A stretch of DNA of 64,000 nucleotides from Bacteroidales bacterium (GCA_017548545.1 JAFYZW010000120.1:24345-88344); one strand, 5' to 3'; positions 19,274 through 28,945 are shown, counted from the first letter of the stretch. Translations and numbers: made by a program. The notes: a model not told the origin generated them from the letters alone.

Positions 19274-21394
19274 ATGACATGGATTTGGTATCCCGCCGAC
19301 TTTGAAATCTGGCTCGGTAATCGCTTCAACAACCGACGCACAGAGCGTGGCGCCATGTTTCCACCTTTCTGGAAACAGGATAGCCATTGGGTCACCGTCG
19401 AATTTAGTCGCGAATATGACTTGGAACAACCCGAAACCATACGCATCTATGCAGAAGGGCGCTACAACTTCATGTTCGATGGCAAGCTACAGTTCGGTGA
19501 ACCCAAAGAGTGGTTAGTTCCCGCAGGACGGCACAAACTCAACATCAAGGTCCACAACCAGGCCACACCCCCCGCCCTCTTCATCGAGGGAGAGACGATC
19601 CAATCAGATGACACCTGGCGCGTCACCCACGAGGATAAGATATGGATTGACGAGAACGGAGTGGCACATGGTTCGGGCATCTACCTAAAACCCGGCTACT
19701 GGCATTTCGATACGCCATCCAATCGTCCTTCACTTTTCCAACTAGCTCGCGAAGAGTGGCAAGCAGTTGCCACGCATGTCTTGACACCCCAACCTCCGGA
19801 CGGACATTCGGAAGAAAAAAACACAACTCTCCTCGTGGATTTCGGCAAGGAGACGATGGGTTATATTGTGTTGAATAGCATTAAAGGACATGGCATTGTT
19901 GAACTTTACTACGGCGAAAGCAAAGCCGAAGCGCTCGACAAGGAATACTGCGAGACACTTGACAAACTTGAGGTCGAAGAAGGGCCGCGCTTCGTTGTTC
20001 CCGAGTCTAAAGCTTTTCGTTTCGTGCAAGTCGTTCTTCCCAAAGGTATGGCAGTTGATAGTATCAGTATGGAGTATGAATATCTGCCGCAAGACCCATT
20101 GCGCAGTGGTTCATTCGAATGCTCCGACGAAGAATTGAATCGCATTTGGCAAATCGGCGCCTACACTATGGACCTCACCACACGCGAGTTCATGATGGAC
20201 GGCATCAAACGTGATCGTTGGACTTGGTCGGGTGACGCCATCCAGTCGTATCTGATGAACTATTATCTGCGTTTCGATAGCGAAACCGTGAAGCGTACCA
20301 TTCGCCAGCTACGTGGCAAAGATCCCGTTACTTCACACGTCAATACCATCCTCGACTATACTTTCTACTGGTTCAAGTCGGTGTATGATTACTATCAATA
20401 TACGGGAGACCGCGATTTCGTCGTTGAGATGTATCCGCGTATGCTCACCCTCATGGACTACTGTCTGGGACGACTTTTCGATGGATGGGCCATCGGACAA
20501 CCCGACGATTGGGTTTTCATCGATTGGGTTGATTTCCCGATGCACAAGCGCGGCATCGTTTGTTTCGAGCAGATTCTTTTCAGCAAGAGTCTCGAAACCA
20601 TGCAACTCTGCAAAGACCTCGTCGGTCCGCTCTCTGACCTGCATCTAAGCAACCTCCACCTCTCCTATCCCAATGTCAATTATGGTGCAATGGCTGAAAG
20701 ACTTAAAAAAAAGATTGATGAGACTTTTTGGAGTTCAGCTGACCTTGCCTATCTCCATGCTTTGGAGCCTACAGAATCTCCAGAAAAACTAATCCTCAAC
20801 ACCCAGGTCAACAAGTTCGCCAGCATGTTTGCTATCCTATATGGCTATGCCGACGAAAAACGCCAGCAGGAGATTCTGCACCACGTCATGCAAAATCCTA
20901 ACGTTCCAGCCATCACCACACCCTACATGCGCTTCTATGAACTTGCTGCCCTTTGTCAATTGGGCATGCATGACGACGTGCTCAAAGAAATCAAAACATA
21001 CTGGGGTGGTATGCTTCGTGAAGGTGCTACTACGTTCTGGGAGAAATACAATCCAGAGATGCATGGAGATGAGCATCTCACCATGTATGGTAGACCTTAT
21101 GGCAAGTCCCTCTGTCATGCCTGGGGTGCCAGTCCAGTCTTTTTGCTCGGAAGATATTATCTTGGCATTGAGCCGACATCTCCTGGATATGCTTCATGGC
21201 AGGCGAAACCTCATCTTTCTGGTCTTGAATGGATGCGTGGCACTGTTCCTACGCCATTCGGCCCAATCAGAATTGAAGTCACTCCTCACAAGGTCTGCAT
21301 TACCACACCTAAGAAAATTGGAAAAGGTACGCTTTTCATTGCTGACAAGAAGGTAAAGATTGAGGCAGGTCAGACCAAAACGATAGACTACTAA
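19274..21394 (+). CDS. Alpha-L-rhamnosidase-like glycoside hydrolase (GH78)
   Basis: A 706-residue protein with an N-terminal beta-sandwich ('TWIWYPADFEIWLGN'), the 'DFGKETMGYIVL' block typical of GH78, and the (alpha/alpha)6 catalytic core with MDGIKRDRWTWSGD, where family members carry the general acid. GH78 releases terminal alpha-L-rhamnose with inversion. There is no signal peptide, so it should act in the cytoplasm on imported oligosaccharides, unlike its exported upstream partner. The start codon follows the previous stop by one base (taaaATG), implying coupled translation. Confidence 0.88.
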   Translation: MTWIWYPADFEIWLGNRFNNRRTERGAMFPPFWKQDSHWVTVEFSREYDLEQPETIRIYAEGRYNFMFDGKLQFGEPKEWLVPAGRHKLNIKVHNQATPPALFIEGETIQSDDTWRVTHEDKIWIDENGVAHGSGIYLKPGYWHFDTPSNRPSLFQLAREEWQAVATHVLTPQPPDGHSEEKNTTLLVDFGKETMGYIVLNSIKGHGIVELYYGESKAEALDKEYCETLDKLEVEEGPRFVVPESKAFRFVQVVLPKGMAVDSISMEYEYLPQDPLRSGSFECSDEELNRIWQIGAYTMDLTTREFMMDGIKRDRWTWSGDAIQSYLMNYYLRFDSETVKRTIRQLRGKDPVTSHVNTILDYTFYWFKSVYDYYQYTGDRDFVVEMYPRMLTLMDYCLGRLFDGWAIGQPDDWVFIDWVDFPMHKRGIVCFEQILFSKSLETMQLCKDLVGPLSDLHLSNLHLSYPNVNYGAMAERLKKKIDETFWSSADLAYLHALEPTESPEKLILNTQVNKFASMFAILYGYADEKRQQEILHHVMQNPNVPAITTPYMRFYELAALCQLGMHDDVLKEIKTYWGGMLREGATTFWEKYNPEMHGDEHLTMYGRPYGKSLCHAWGASPVFLLGRYYLGIEPTSPGYASWQAKPHLSGLEWMRGTVPTPFGPIRIEVTPHKVCITTPKKIGKGTLFIADKKVKIEAGQTKTIDY

Positions 21395-21396
21395 AA

Positions 21397-21427
21397 CTTG
21401 TGCCGACGATGGATTTGTCGGCACAAG
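21397..21427. terminator. Bidirectional terminator between GH78 and GH2 genes
   Basis: Eleven-base perfect stem CTTGTGCCGAC/GTCGGCACAAG with a 9-base loop between two converging genes. Confidence 0.8.
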
Positions 21428-21478
21428 CTATACAATTATTAACGATAAAAATGCTGCTTCTAAAATACTATTTGAATA

Positions 21479-23287
21479 TCATTTCTTCTCATACCATTCC
21501 TTCAGCACATAAAAGGCCTTTTTCTTTTCTCCACTATCTGAGAAGAGTCCTTTCCTATTGTAGTAGTCTTGAACGCCATTGAGTACACGTCGAGGTGAAC
21601 GGAAGTCTTTCAAGATCCATGGAGATGTGCCTGCCAAACCATCAATCTTGTCAAGCATAGCCACATTTTCGCGATAAAGATTCTCTTGGAACTCCTCCGT
21701 CCAACGCTGGTTCTTTGCTCCATGAAGTCCGAATTTGGCACCACCACCAAACTCACTTACGATAACAGGTTTGTCGTATGGAACCTCCCACGACATTTTC
21801 GCCGCATCGTTCACATCGCGATACCAGCCGATATATTGGTTGAAGCTAACCACATCGACATACTCGTGCATATTGTCCTGGAGACGATTCTTGTAGTTGG
21901 AAGCCGATGTCACCTCCATCGCCATGGAGATGAGACGTGTACCATCGAGCGAGCGGGCATGCTTGGCCAAACGGCTCAAGAACTGGTCACGCTCGGGAGA
22001 ATGGGGTGTCTCATTAGCAATACTCCATATAATAACATTCGCACGATTCTGGTCACGCCGAATCATGTCGGTCAACTGTCGCTCAGCATTATTATAGGTG
22101 TCGGGATTGATCCATGCAATGGTCCAATAGACAGGTATCTCCGACCACACGAGAATGCCCATACGCTCTGCCTCACGCACTGCATATTCGTTATGTGGAT
22201 AATGGGCGAGACGCACGAAGTTACAGCCCAGTTCCTTTGCCCATGAAAGCAATGTGTGGGCATCTTCGGTCGAGTTGGCACGTCCTCCTCCATTTGGTTT
22301 TTCCTCATGAATACTAATTCCCTTCAGGAAGATCGGCTGACCATTAAGCAACAATTGTTTGCCACGCGTCTCGATGGTGCGGAAGCCGATCTCGTCCTTA
22401 ATCACCTCATCCCCTAATCGGATCTCCACCTGATAGAGTTTGGGATTCTCAGGGGACCAAAGCTGCAGTTTCTTGGCCTTAAATGTAATTGAGGCTGTGC
22501 CATCAGCATCAGTCGTAACAACCTGATGCATCTTCAGTTCAGGAATATCAAGCGTTACCAGTCGACCAGCCTCAGCCTGATTAAGCTTGACGTTGAAGGC
22601 AACAGGCCGAGTACCCCGTTTGTCGACCTCCTTACCAGCAAGATCTAACCGATAGTTTTCGACATAAACAGGAGCCACATCGATGAGCAGCACGTCGCGC
22701 GTAATGCCGCCATAGTTCCACCAGTCAAATATCTGGGTCGGAACAGCTTCGGCATGACGTTTGTTATCGACCTTGAGGATGACAAAGTTTTCGCCTTCCT
22801 TCAACAGGTCAGTCACATCGTAGTTGAATGGCGTGAAACCTCCCACATGGTGGCCAGCGAACTTACCATTGACATAGACATGTGCGTCATAATTGACAGC
22901 TCCGAAGTATAGCAGAATACGATGGTCTCCATTGGGTTTCCAATCGAAGGAACGCTTGAACCACACTGTGCCCTCATAGAAGAACAGACGTTCATCTTGT
23001 GTATTCCAATCGCCAGGCACCTGCATAGTCGGTGCCTTGTCGAAGTCATACTCGATAAGGTCTTCGGGACGCTGTGGTTTGGCATTAATAAAAAATCCTC
23101 CACGCATGGGTTTCATACGATAGTCGTAATAGCCCTCCTCCTGCACATCAACGATATAATGCCATATGCCATTCAACGAGGTAATATGTCGAGCCAAAAC
23201 ATTAGCCACTTGTGGCGCTTCATTTGCCACGACTGTTCCACTGGCAAGGCCACAGAGACAGCATAAAGAAATCATGAGTCTTTTCAT
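21479..23287 (-). CDS. Secreted glycoside hydrolase family 2 (beta-glucuronidase/galactosidase-like)
   Basis: A 602-residue exported enzyme with signal peptide MKRLMISLCCLCGLASGTVVA. The order is the jelly-roll sugar-binding domain (NARHITSLNGIWHY to YVNGKFAGHH), an immunoglobulin-like domain, and the TIM barrel. The acid/base Glu lies in SIANETP (about residue 425) and the nucleophile Glu in VIVSEFGGG (about 511). The length and motifs resemble beta-glucuronidases more than long beta-galactosidases. I start at the ATG at 23287 because it gives the signal peptide. Convergent with the rhamnosidase gene; no SusC/SusD pair accompanies them. Confidence 0.87.
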   Translation of the reverse strand: MKRLMISLCCLCGLASGTVVANEAPQVANVLARHITSLNGIWHYIVDVQEEGYYDYRMKPMRGGFFINAKPQRPEDLIEYDFDKAPTMQVPGDWNTQDERLFFYEGTVWFKRSFDWKPNGDHRILLYFGAVNYDAHVYVNGKFAGHHVGGFTPFNYDVTDLLKEGENFVILKVDNKRHAEAVPTQIFDWWNYGGITRDVLLIDVAPVYVENYRLDLAGKEVDKRGTRPVAFNVKLNQAEAGRLVTLDIPELKMHQVVTTDADGTASITFKAKKLQLWSPENPKLYQVEIRLGDEVIKDEIGFRTIETRGKQLLLNGQPIFLKGISIHEEKPNGGGRANSTEDAHTLLSWAKELGCNFVRLAHYPHNEYAVREAERMGILVWSEIPVYWTIAWINPDTYNNAERQLTDMIRRDQNRANVIIWSIANETPHSPERDQFLSRLAKHARSLDGTRLISMAMEVTSASNYKNRLQDNMHEYVDVVSFNQYIGWYRDVNDAAKMSWEVPYDKPVIVSEFGGGAKFGLHGAKNQRWTEEFQENLYRENVAMLDKIDGLAGTSPWILKDFRSPRRVLNGVQDYYNRKGLFSDSGEKKKAFYVLKEWYEKK

Positions 23288-23331
23288 AGGGTTGTGATTT
23301 ATAAGATTATGAGGTTTTATTAATCCGTGGT

Positions 23332-23354
23332 AGCCGATTTGACTGCCACGGATT
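23332..23354 (-). terminator. Inverted repeat between the unknown membrane gene and the GH2 gene
   Basis: AATCCGTGG/CCACGGATT (9 bp, 5-base loop on direct pairing) downstream of the minus-strand 384-residue gene. The following bases are only moderately T-rich, so it could be a weak terminator or part of the GH2 control region. Confidence 0.5.
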
Positions 23355-23375
23355 GTTATAGATATGAGATTAAAA

Positions 23376-24530
23376 TCAGCGGATGTTAAGCAGGACATAC
23401 CAAGCGCCGCCACAAGCGAGCAAAGCCGCCCCAAAAACAATAAGGAGCTGCCACCAAGTCATCGGGTTGGCAATGTACTTGAAATCCTTCCATTCCTTGC
23501 GTTGCCAAAGCTGGATATTCTCACGCAACCAGCCAGCGAACTGCTGAAGGTCGAGAGGATCGCCTTCATGGTCGCGTGCCCAACTCTCGAGGGCTAATTC
23601 CATCTCCGGTTCGTCCATCCAACTGAAAGCATTGCACCAACGGAGCACATACGGGTCTTCGACGATGCTGTCGGACGAATCACTTACCTTGGGACGTTCA
23701 ACGCCAAGGCAAATAGTAAACTCGTTTTTGTTGCCTCCATGCCAATAAGCGCGCTGCTTCTCCCCTATCGTCAATCCCTTGCTGGCATCATAAATAAGGA
23801 CGAAGAAATGAACCTGGCATGAACTACCCATCGTTGCATTAAGCAGTTGGAAGGCTCGCTGGTCGGCGTCGGTAGCGATGTCAAGGCCGACGATGGGCTG
23901 TTGCTCATAGTTGTGGATGGCGGGATAGTCGTAAAGGCCCATCTCGTTAGCTTCCTTCGCCGATATCTCCTCATATCGGAAGATGGAGTTCGAACGATCG
24001 AGCGGGTTGTCGTAGCGATGCGGATAGGTCTGTGTCTGCATGTGTTCGATGTTCTGATCCCAAACACAAAGGTCACCACCACCACCGGCCACACAGTTGG
24101 CATGGAAGGTTGAGAAATAGGACGTATGACCACCCCATAGCCATACCAGTTGCTGATAGATGGCCTCAGAAATGTTCTCGACATGTCCTGTGTTGAGGCC
24201 CCATTGCCAATAAGGAGGATGTTGCACGAAACGAACGCGCTGTACCTGACGTGTATTTCCTCTGCCATCGCTGATAGTCTCAATATAGACCACGCGTTCT
24301 GTCCACGCACGATAATAGCGCACCTCGGTGACATAACCACTCAGGAACTCGGTGTCGAGACCAGCACGTCGAGCAAGATAATGAGCCAGTCCCACAAAAC
24401 CTTCAGCTACAACCAAAGCTACCGCGTAGATTTGATAATCCACGTGGTAAGCACCACCCCCTCCTTGGTTGACCCACAACCAATGGGCAAAGAGGGCGAT
24501 AGGGGGAAGCAGATAGGCTAAGCGATGCAC
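23376..24530 (-). CDS. Membrane protein of unknown function next to LemA-like gene
   Basis: A 384-residue protein. Two hydrophobic helices lie at the N-terminus (LAYLLPPIALFAHWLWV; YAVALVVAEGFVGLAHYLA) and one near the C-terminus (WWQLLIVFGAALLACGGAWYVLL), flanking a soluble domain of about 290 residues rich in Trp, Tyr, His and acidic residues. That domain contains a glycine run (CVAGGGGDLCVWD) with two cysteines. I recognise no family. It starts 11 bases after the LemA-like gene and is very likely in the same operon; LemA genes are often paired with membrane proteins of unrelated families. Confidence 0.75.
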   Translation of the reverse strand: MHRLAYLLPPIALFAHWLWVNQGGGGAYHVDYQIYAVALVVAEGFVGLAHYLARRAGLDTEFLSGYVTEVRYYRAWTERVVYIETISDGRGNTRQVQRVRFVQHPPYWQWGLNTGHVENISEAIYQQLVWLWGGHTSYFSTFHANCVAGGGGDLCVWDQNIEHMQTQTYPHRYDNPLDRSNSIFRYEEISAKEANEMGLYDYPAIHNYEQQPIVGLDIATDADQRAFQLLNATMGSSCQVHFFVLIYDASKGLTIGEKQRAYWHGGNKNEFTICLGVERPKVSDSSDSIVEDPYVLRWCNAFSWMDEPEMELALESWARDHEGDPLDLQQFAGWLRENIQLWQRKEWKDFKYIANPMTWWQLLIVFGAALLACGGAWYVLLNIR

Positions 24531-24540
24531 TTTCTAAATC

Positions 24541-25074
24541 TTATTTCTTCTTGAAAAGTTCGACATCATCATCAATACCCGTTGTGGTAACGGTCTTCGA
24601 GCGAGTACTTGAGATGACAGTATAGTCGATTTTACTCTTGTTAGAGATAAAGAACTTGGAAGGAATGGTCTCAAGCAAAGTGTCACGCTGACGAATGATG
24701 TCAAGCATGCGCGTCTGAGCCTGTGTGAAATAGGAACGCTGAACCTCGATGGCCTGCATCAAGTCCTTGTAGAGCGCAGTATCGAAATCAGGATTGCTTT
24801 CCTGAATCCACTTCATGGCTGTGCTGCCGTCCTGACTATAACGTCCCGAAATGATTTCAGGGTAAACCTTCTCGAACGTCTCACGATACTCTTCGGTGAC
24901 ACCTGCCTTCTGCTGGATAATCTTCCACATCTGGTCGTGTACGCTCTCTACCTTTCCCTTCTGGGCATCTGCCTCCTTACGAAGAGCCACCTCCTGGTTG
25001 TTGTAAACGATATACATGCCGATGAGGATAATTGCCACAACGGCAATGATAGCGATTAAAATCAAAGTTGCCAT
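24541..25074 (-). CDS. LemA-family-like membrane-anchored protein
   Basis: A 177-residue protein starting MATLILIAIIAVVAIILIGMYIVYNNQ. It has one N-terminal membrane helix followed by the YN-plus-charged-helix pattern of LemA proteins and a late 'SYFTQAQTRMLDIIRQRDTLLETIPS' segment that parallels the LemA helical-hairpin end. LemA proteins are anchored helical proteins of unclear role. I start at the ATG at 25074 because the longer frame runs back into the promoter. It is upstream of the 384-residue membrane protein gene. Confidence 0.65.
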   Translation of the reverse strand: MATLILIAIIAVVAIILIGMYIVYNNQEVALRKEADAQKGKVESVHDQMWKIIQQKAGVTEEYRETFEKVYPEIISGRYSQDGSTAMKWIQESNPDFDTALYKDLMQAIEVQRSYFTQAQTRMLDIIRQRDTLLETIPSKFFISNKSKIDYTVISSTRSKTVTTTGIDDDVELFKKK

Positions 25075-25148
25075 GTTTCTACTTGTAGTTTTATAGTTTA
25101 TAATTGATATTGGTCTCTGTAATGAACGAATTTGTGAATTCAACGCCG

Positions 25149-25179
25149 CAAAGATAAAAACTAATTTGTGATTGTGCAA
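25149..25179 (-). promoter_or_regulatory. Promoter of the LemA-like operon
   Basis: Minus strand: TATCTTTG (25149-25156) with TTG-type element (25177-25179) 20 bases upstream. The leader to 25074 is about 70 bases. Confidence 0.7.
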
Positions 25180-25325
25180 GTTTTTTGGCAAAAAAATTTA
25201 GGAACAACACAAAACACCTCTATTTTTTTGCAAACAAACGTTAAGAAAGGGTTGTATTAGTAGAATTTCTGTAAAAATAACTTAAATAATATATACTTTG
25301 CAATACAAGGTACTAAAATAATGCA

Positions 25326-25333
25326 TATCTTTG
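25326..25333 (+). promoter_or_regulatory. -7 element of the padR promoter
   Basis: TATCTTTG 57 bases upstream of the padR start. A TTTG at 25297-25300 lies a little too far (25 bases) to be an ideal -33 element. Confidence 0.6.
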
Positions 25334-25389
25334 CAGCGGCAAAACGAAATAGCCGAAAAACGAATAAAAAACAAAATAAAAGAAGCAAA

Positions 25390-25740
25390 ATGAATACAGA
25401 AAACGCCAAATCACAGATGCGAAAAGGTATGCTGGAATATTGCATCCTTCTCTTGCTGCACAAAGGGCCGGCTTACGCCTCTGACATCATCCAGCAACTC
25501 AAGGAGGCACAGCTCATCGTAGTGGAAGGCACGCTCTATCCCCTACTGACACGCCTCAAGAACGATCGGTTACTGAGATACGAATGGCAGGAATCGACCC
25601 AAGGTCCTCCGCGCAAGTATTACGCGTTGACGCTCGACGGGGAGGAATTCCTCCGCCACCTTGATTCAGCCTGGAACGAATTGACCAACACCGTCAACAT
25701 CCTCCGCAGCGGCAGTGAAGCTGAAGTCGTTCTCACATAA
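25390..25740 (+). CDS. PadR-family transcriptional regulator
   Basis: A 116-residue winged-helix protein: MRKGMLEYCILLLLHKGPAYASDI begins the PadR domain, followed by VVEGTLYPLLTRLKNDRLL and 'PPRKYYALT', all classic PadR motifs. PadR proteins are ligand-responsive repressors. I start at the ATG at 25390; the frame runs back to an ATG at 25321 that overlaps the promoter itself. It precedes the PspC-domain gene by 48 bases, a gene pair seen in many Bacteroidota, so it probably controls that gene and itself. Confidence 0.92.
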   Translation: MNTENAKSQMRKGMLEYCILLLLHKGPAYASDIIQQLKEAQLIVVEGTLYPLLTRLKNDRLLRYEWQESTQGPPRKYYALTLDGEEFLRHLDSAWNELTNTVNILRSGSEAEVVLT

Positions 25741-25788
25741 TTAATATAATGAGGAAATCAAATCATCAAACAATAAAACGTCATCAAT

Positions 25789-27510
25789 ATGAAAACGAGC
25801 ATAAACATCAACCTATTTGGCACACTGTACGCCATTGACGAAGACGCACACCAGTTGCTGCAACAATATCTCGCCAGCATGAAGAGCTACTTCAGCAGGC
25901 AAGAAGGTGGCGACGAAATATCTGACGACATCGAGCATCGTGTGGCTGAGCTCTTTTGGGAGTTAAAACAAAATGGATGCGAATCGATCAGCATCGAGCA
26001 AGTGAGAAGCATAATTCAGGAAATCGGCAATCCCGAGGAACTGGGTGAGCAACAGTCGAGCGACGAGTCGCGGACCACTGACGAAAGACAACAAACGACC
26101 AACGACGGACAACAGTCCACCGACGATACACAGCACTTCAGCCAGAAAGTGGAAGACACGGCCCGTGAAGCCGGCTCAAAAGCCAAGGTATGGCTGAGCA
26201 AGCGTCGTTACTACCGCGACCCTCAGGACAAACTCGTGGGTGGCGTGCTCTCAGGTCTAGCCCATTACTTCGGTGGTGGTGACCCCATCGTATGGCGTCT
26301 GCTCTTCGCGCTCCTGACTTTCTTCTCTGGTTTCTTTCCAGCCATCCTGATCTACATACTGATCTGGCTTTGTGCCCCCGAGGCAAGGACAGCCGAAGAA
26401 CGCCTACGCATGCAAGGCAAGGAAGTTAATCCTGAAAATATCAAATCCCAGGTTCTGAGTTATGGTGAAGACCCGACCATCGGTCAACAGAATCGCAGTG
26501 GATGTTTGGGTAGCACTACAGGTTTCCTAGCAGTCTGCTTTAAGATACTGCTTGTACTCCTTGCCATCCCCGGCCTCTTCGTCATTGCCATTATAGTCTT
26601 TGCGCTCTTCGTTGCTCTCCTCGCTGTGGTAGGTGCCTTATTCGGTGCGGCTACAGGAATCTCAGTGGGTGGAGTCTCACTGGGAACTGCCCTTCTCGCT
26701 GGCGAAAAGTGGACAATCATCGCCTGCATCCTTTCAGCACTGGCATTCATTGCTCTCGGCATCTACACGCTCTATCGCATTTTCCATCGCGATCGCACAC
26801 CATTCAGCGGTCTTACGCTCACCATTTTGTTGGGTCTGATGCTCCTTTCGGCCCTCATCTGCTGGCAAGGTGGCCGTCGTATTTCCAACAAATTGCATGA
26901 TATCGACTGGAGTTCCATCTCTCCGTTCGACGGCACAGATGACGACGAAGACTTCTCCAACTACCGCGATTCAGTATTCGTGGTTACTCCATTCAACAAA
27001 GTCGATGTCGAAGGCATTGCCAGAGTGATCTATCGTCAGGCCGACAGCTGCTCGGTCAGCGTGAAAGGTAGCGAATGGCTTCACAAGCACACCATCATTG
27101 AGGAGAACGATGGACATCTGACCATCACTCAGGACGACCAGATGGGAAAAGGCAAAAACAACATCAGCAGGAACGCTTATCGTATCTACGTCACCGCTCC
27201 CTTTATCACCGACCTCAGAATGCGCGGCATCGGAAGCATCGAGTTCGAAGGCGATATGCAGCAAGAGCAACCCATAAATGTTGAACTGGAGGGCATCGGA
27301 ATGATCGACATCGACAAAGTGACCTGTCCCAAACTCAATGCAGTCAACAAGGGTGCCGGCATGGTTAAGATTGAAGCATACGTCGATAGCCTCATTGTTC
27401 ACAACAAGGGCATCGGTGCCATCGAGATTGAAGGACGTACCTTCAACTACCAGCGCAACAATGACGGTATCGGTAGCATCAATGACAAGGAACTGAAAAT
27501 CGGAATGTAA
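25789..27510 (+). CDS. PspC-domain membrane protein with C-terminal head-GIN (DUF2807) domain
   Basis: A 573-residue protein in four parts. Residues 1-85 form a conserved N-terminal domain (INLFGTLYAIDEDAHQLL). A Ser/Thr/Gln-rich linker (DERQQTTNDGQQ) follows. The PspC region has DKLVGGVLSGLAHYF and a membrane helix, then further helices near 250-370. The last 200 residues are DUF2807-like beta-helix ('VTPFNKVDVEGIARVIY', 'RGIGSIEFEG', 'GIGMIDIDK', 'GIGAIEIEG'). PspC proteins act in envelope stress sensing. Its stop is one base from rimM (taaGATG), so the genes are contiguous. Confidence 0.88.
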   Translation: MKTSININLFGTLYAIDEDAHQLLQQYLASMKSYFSRQEGGDEISDDIEHRVAELFWELKQNGCESISIEQVRSIIQEIGNPEELGEQQSSDESRTTDERQQTTNDGQQSTDDTQHFSQKVEDTAREAGSKAKVWLSKRRYYRDPQDKLVGGVLSGLAHYFGGGDPIVWRLLFALLTFFSGFFPAILIYILIWLCAPEARTAEERLRMQGKEVNPENIKSQVLSYGEDPTIGQQNRSGCLGSTTGFLAVCFKILLVLLAIPGLFVIAIIVFALFVALLAVVGALFGAATGISVGGVSLGTALLAGEKWTIIACILSALAFIALGIYTLYRIFHRDRTPFSGLTLTILLGLMLLSALICWQGGRRISNKLHDIDWSSISPFDGTDDDEDFSNYRDSVFVVTPFNKVDVEGIARVIYRQADSCSVSVKGSEWLHKHTIIEENDGHLTITQDDQMGKGKNNISRNAYRIYVTAPFITDLRMRGIGSIEFEGDMQQEQPINVELEGIGMIDIDKVTCPKLNAVNKGAGMVKIEAYVDSLIVHNKGIGAIEIEGRTFNYQRNNDGIGSINDKELKIGM

Positions 27511-27511
27511 G

Positions 27512-28069
27512 ATGATTAACGAACTACAGTTGATTGAGGTGGGTTCCATCACCAAACTACATGGTCTGAAAGGCGAGATGTTAGCGAGAATTACCGACAA
27601 TGTCATCAACGAGGTAGAGCATTGTCCCTATCTGGTGTGCGAAATGGATGGTATCTATGTGCCTTTCTTCCTCGAAAGTCTTCGCATTCGCTCGACCGAA
27701 AGTGCACTTTTGAAGTTCGAAGATATTGACTCAACTGAGAAGGCCGAACCCTTCTGCGGACTGAAACTATATTTCGACCGAAAATGCTTCACCCCCAAAG
27801 AGCAGGAGCAATATGATCAAAAAACGGAAGAGGATTTTGATCTCATTGGGTACAAGATCATCGACAAGATCCTCGGTCCAATCGGTGAAATCACAGATAT
27901 CAACGACCTGACCGAAAATGTGCTTTTCATCGTGGAGCGAAATGGGGACGAAATAATGATTCCCGCCGCCGATGACCTCATCCTTGATATCGATGACGAA
28001 AACAAAACCATCCTCATGGACCTACCCACAGGATTGATCAATATCGAAGACGCTGAGACTGTAGAATGA
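27512..28069 (+). CDS. rimM: Ribosome maturation factor RimM
   Basis: Assists processing of 16S rRNA and assembly of the 30S head through ribosomal protein S19. The 185-residue protein has the N-terminal RimM beta-barrel (VGSITKLHGLKGEMLARI) and a C-terminal PRC-barrel (DLIGYKIIDKILGPIGEI, ending with IMIPAADDLI...LMDLPTGLI), the typical order and length. It begins one base after the PspC gene and converges with prmA, 15 bases away. No separate promoter is visible, so it may be read with the padR operon. Confidence 0.94.
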   Translation: MINELQLIEVGSITKLHGLKGEMLARITDNVINEVEHCPYLVCEMDGIYVPFFLESLRIRSTESALLKFEDIDSTEKAEPFCGLKLYFDRKCFTPKEQEQYDQKTEEDFDLIGYKIIDKILGPIGEITDINDLTENVLFIVERNGDEIMIPAADDLILDIDDENKTILMDLPTGLINIEDAETVE

Positions 28070-28084
28070 ATTGATACATTAATA

Positions 28085-28945
28085 CTATTTATTGAACCTG
28101 ATCACCACCCAATCGTGACGACTTCGGTGATGATGATAAGTAAGGCCCAGCTGTTCGGCGCAAGTTCGGATAGCTGGGATATCTGTTTCATAGAAACCAC
28201 TCATCAACAGGATGGCACCCGGACGCATGACACCAACATATCGCTCCATGTCGTGAAGCAAGACGTTGCGGTTAATGTTGGCAAGAACGAGGTCGTAGGT
28301 AGGACCTTCAGTGAGTAATGAGGCATCACCACAATCGACTTTCATTTTACCTGCCAATCCATTGTAGAGCACATTGTCAACTGCATTAGAGGCCGCCCAA
28401 TCGTCAATCTCAATGGCTCGCACATATTCCGCACCAACGAGGGCGCAGAGGATGCCAAGTACACCCGTGCCCGTCCCCATGTCCAGTACCTTCCCCTTCA
28501 GTTTAATCTCCAGAATCTCTTCAAGCAGCTGGCTCGTCGTCTCGTGAGTACCCGAACCGAACGACATGCGAGGGTTGATAATCACCTCGTATTGACATGA
28601 CGGTATCTGGCTGACTGGTGTTAGAGGGGAATGCACACAGCACTCATCTTTCACAACAATAGGTTCGAACTGGTGACTCTGTTCCCATTGCTGGTTCCAA
28701 TCCTGCATTTCAATGGAATGTGCTTCCCACCTTACCTCGACATCGGGCAAAGGTAGGTCGGCGAGCAGGTCGATGAGCTGCTGGTCAGAAAACTGCTTCT
28801 CGGGGATATATGCCTTAAGACAAGCCTCCCTTTCAGTTTCGGTTGTGAACGAATCATAGCCCAGCGGGGCCAAGAGGGAAGCCAAGACATCGCACGTGTC
28901 TTCTGCAAACGGCAACGGTATCAATTTGACTTCTACATAATTCAT
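28085..28945 (-). CDS. prmA: Ribosomal protein L11 methyltransferase
   Basis: Methylates ribosomal protein L11 using S-adenosylmethionine. The 286-residue protein has an N-terminal substrate-recognition domain and a class I methyltransferase domain with VLDMGTGTGVLGILCA (motif I) and the LANINRNVLL block that takes the place of the NPPY-type motif in this family. 'MSFGSGTHETT' before motif I is also diagnostic. A promoter candidate lies about 130 bases upstream. Confidence 0.94.
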   Translation of the reverse strand: MNYVEVKLIPLPFAEDTCDVLASLLAPLGYDSFTTETEREACLKAYIPEKQFSDQQLIDLLADLPLPDVEVRWEAHSIEMQDWNQQWEQSHQFEPIVVKDECCVHSPLTPVSQIPSCQYEVIINPRMSFGSGTHETTSQLLEEILEIKLKGKVLDMGTGTGVLGILCALVGAEYVRAIEIDDWAASNAVDNVLYNGLAGKMKVDCGDASLLTEGPTYDLVLANINRNVLLHDMERYVGVMRPGAILLMSGFYETDIPAIRTCAEQLGLTYHHHRSRHDWVVIRFNK

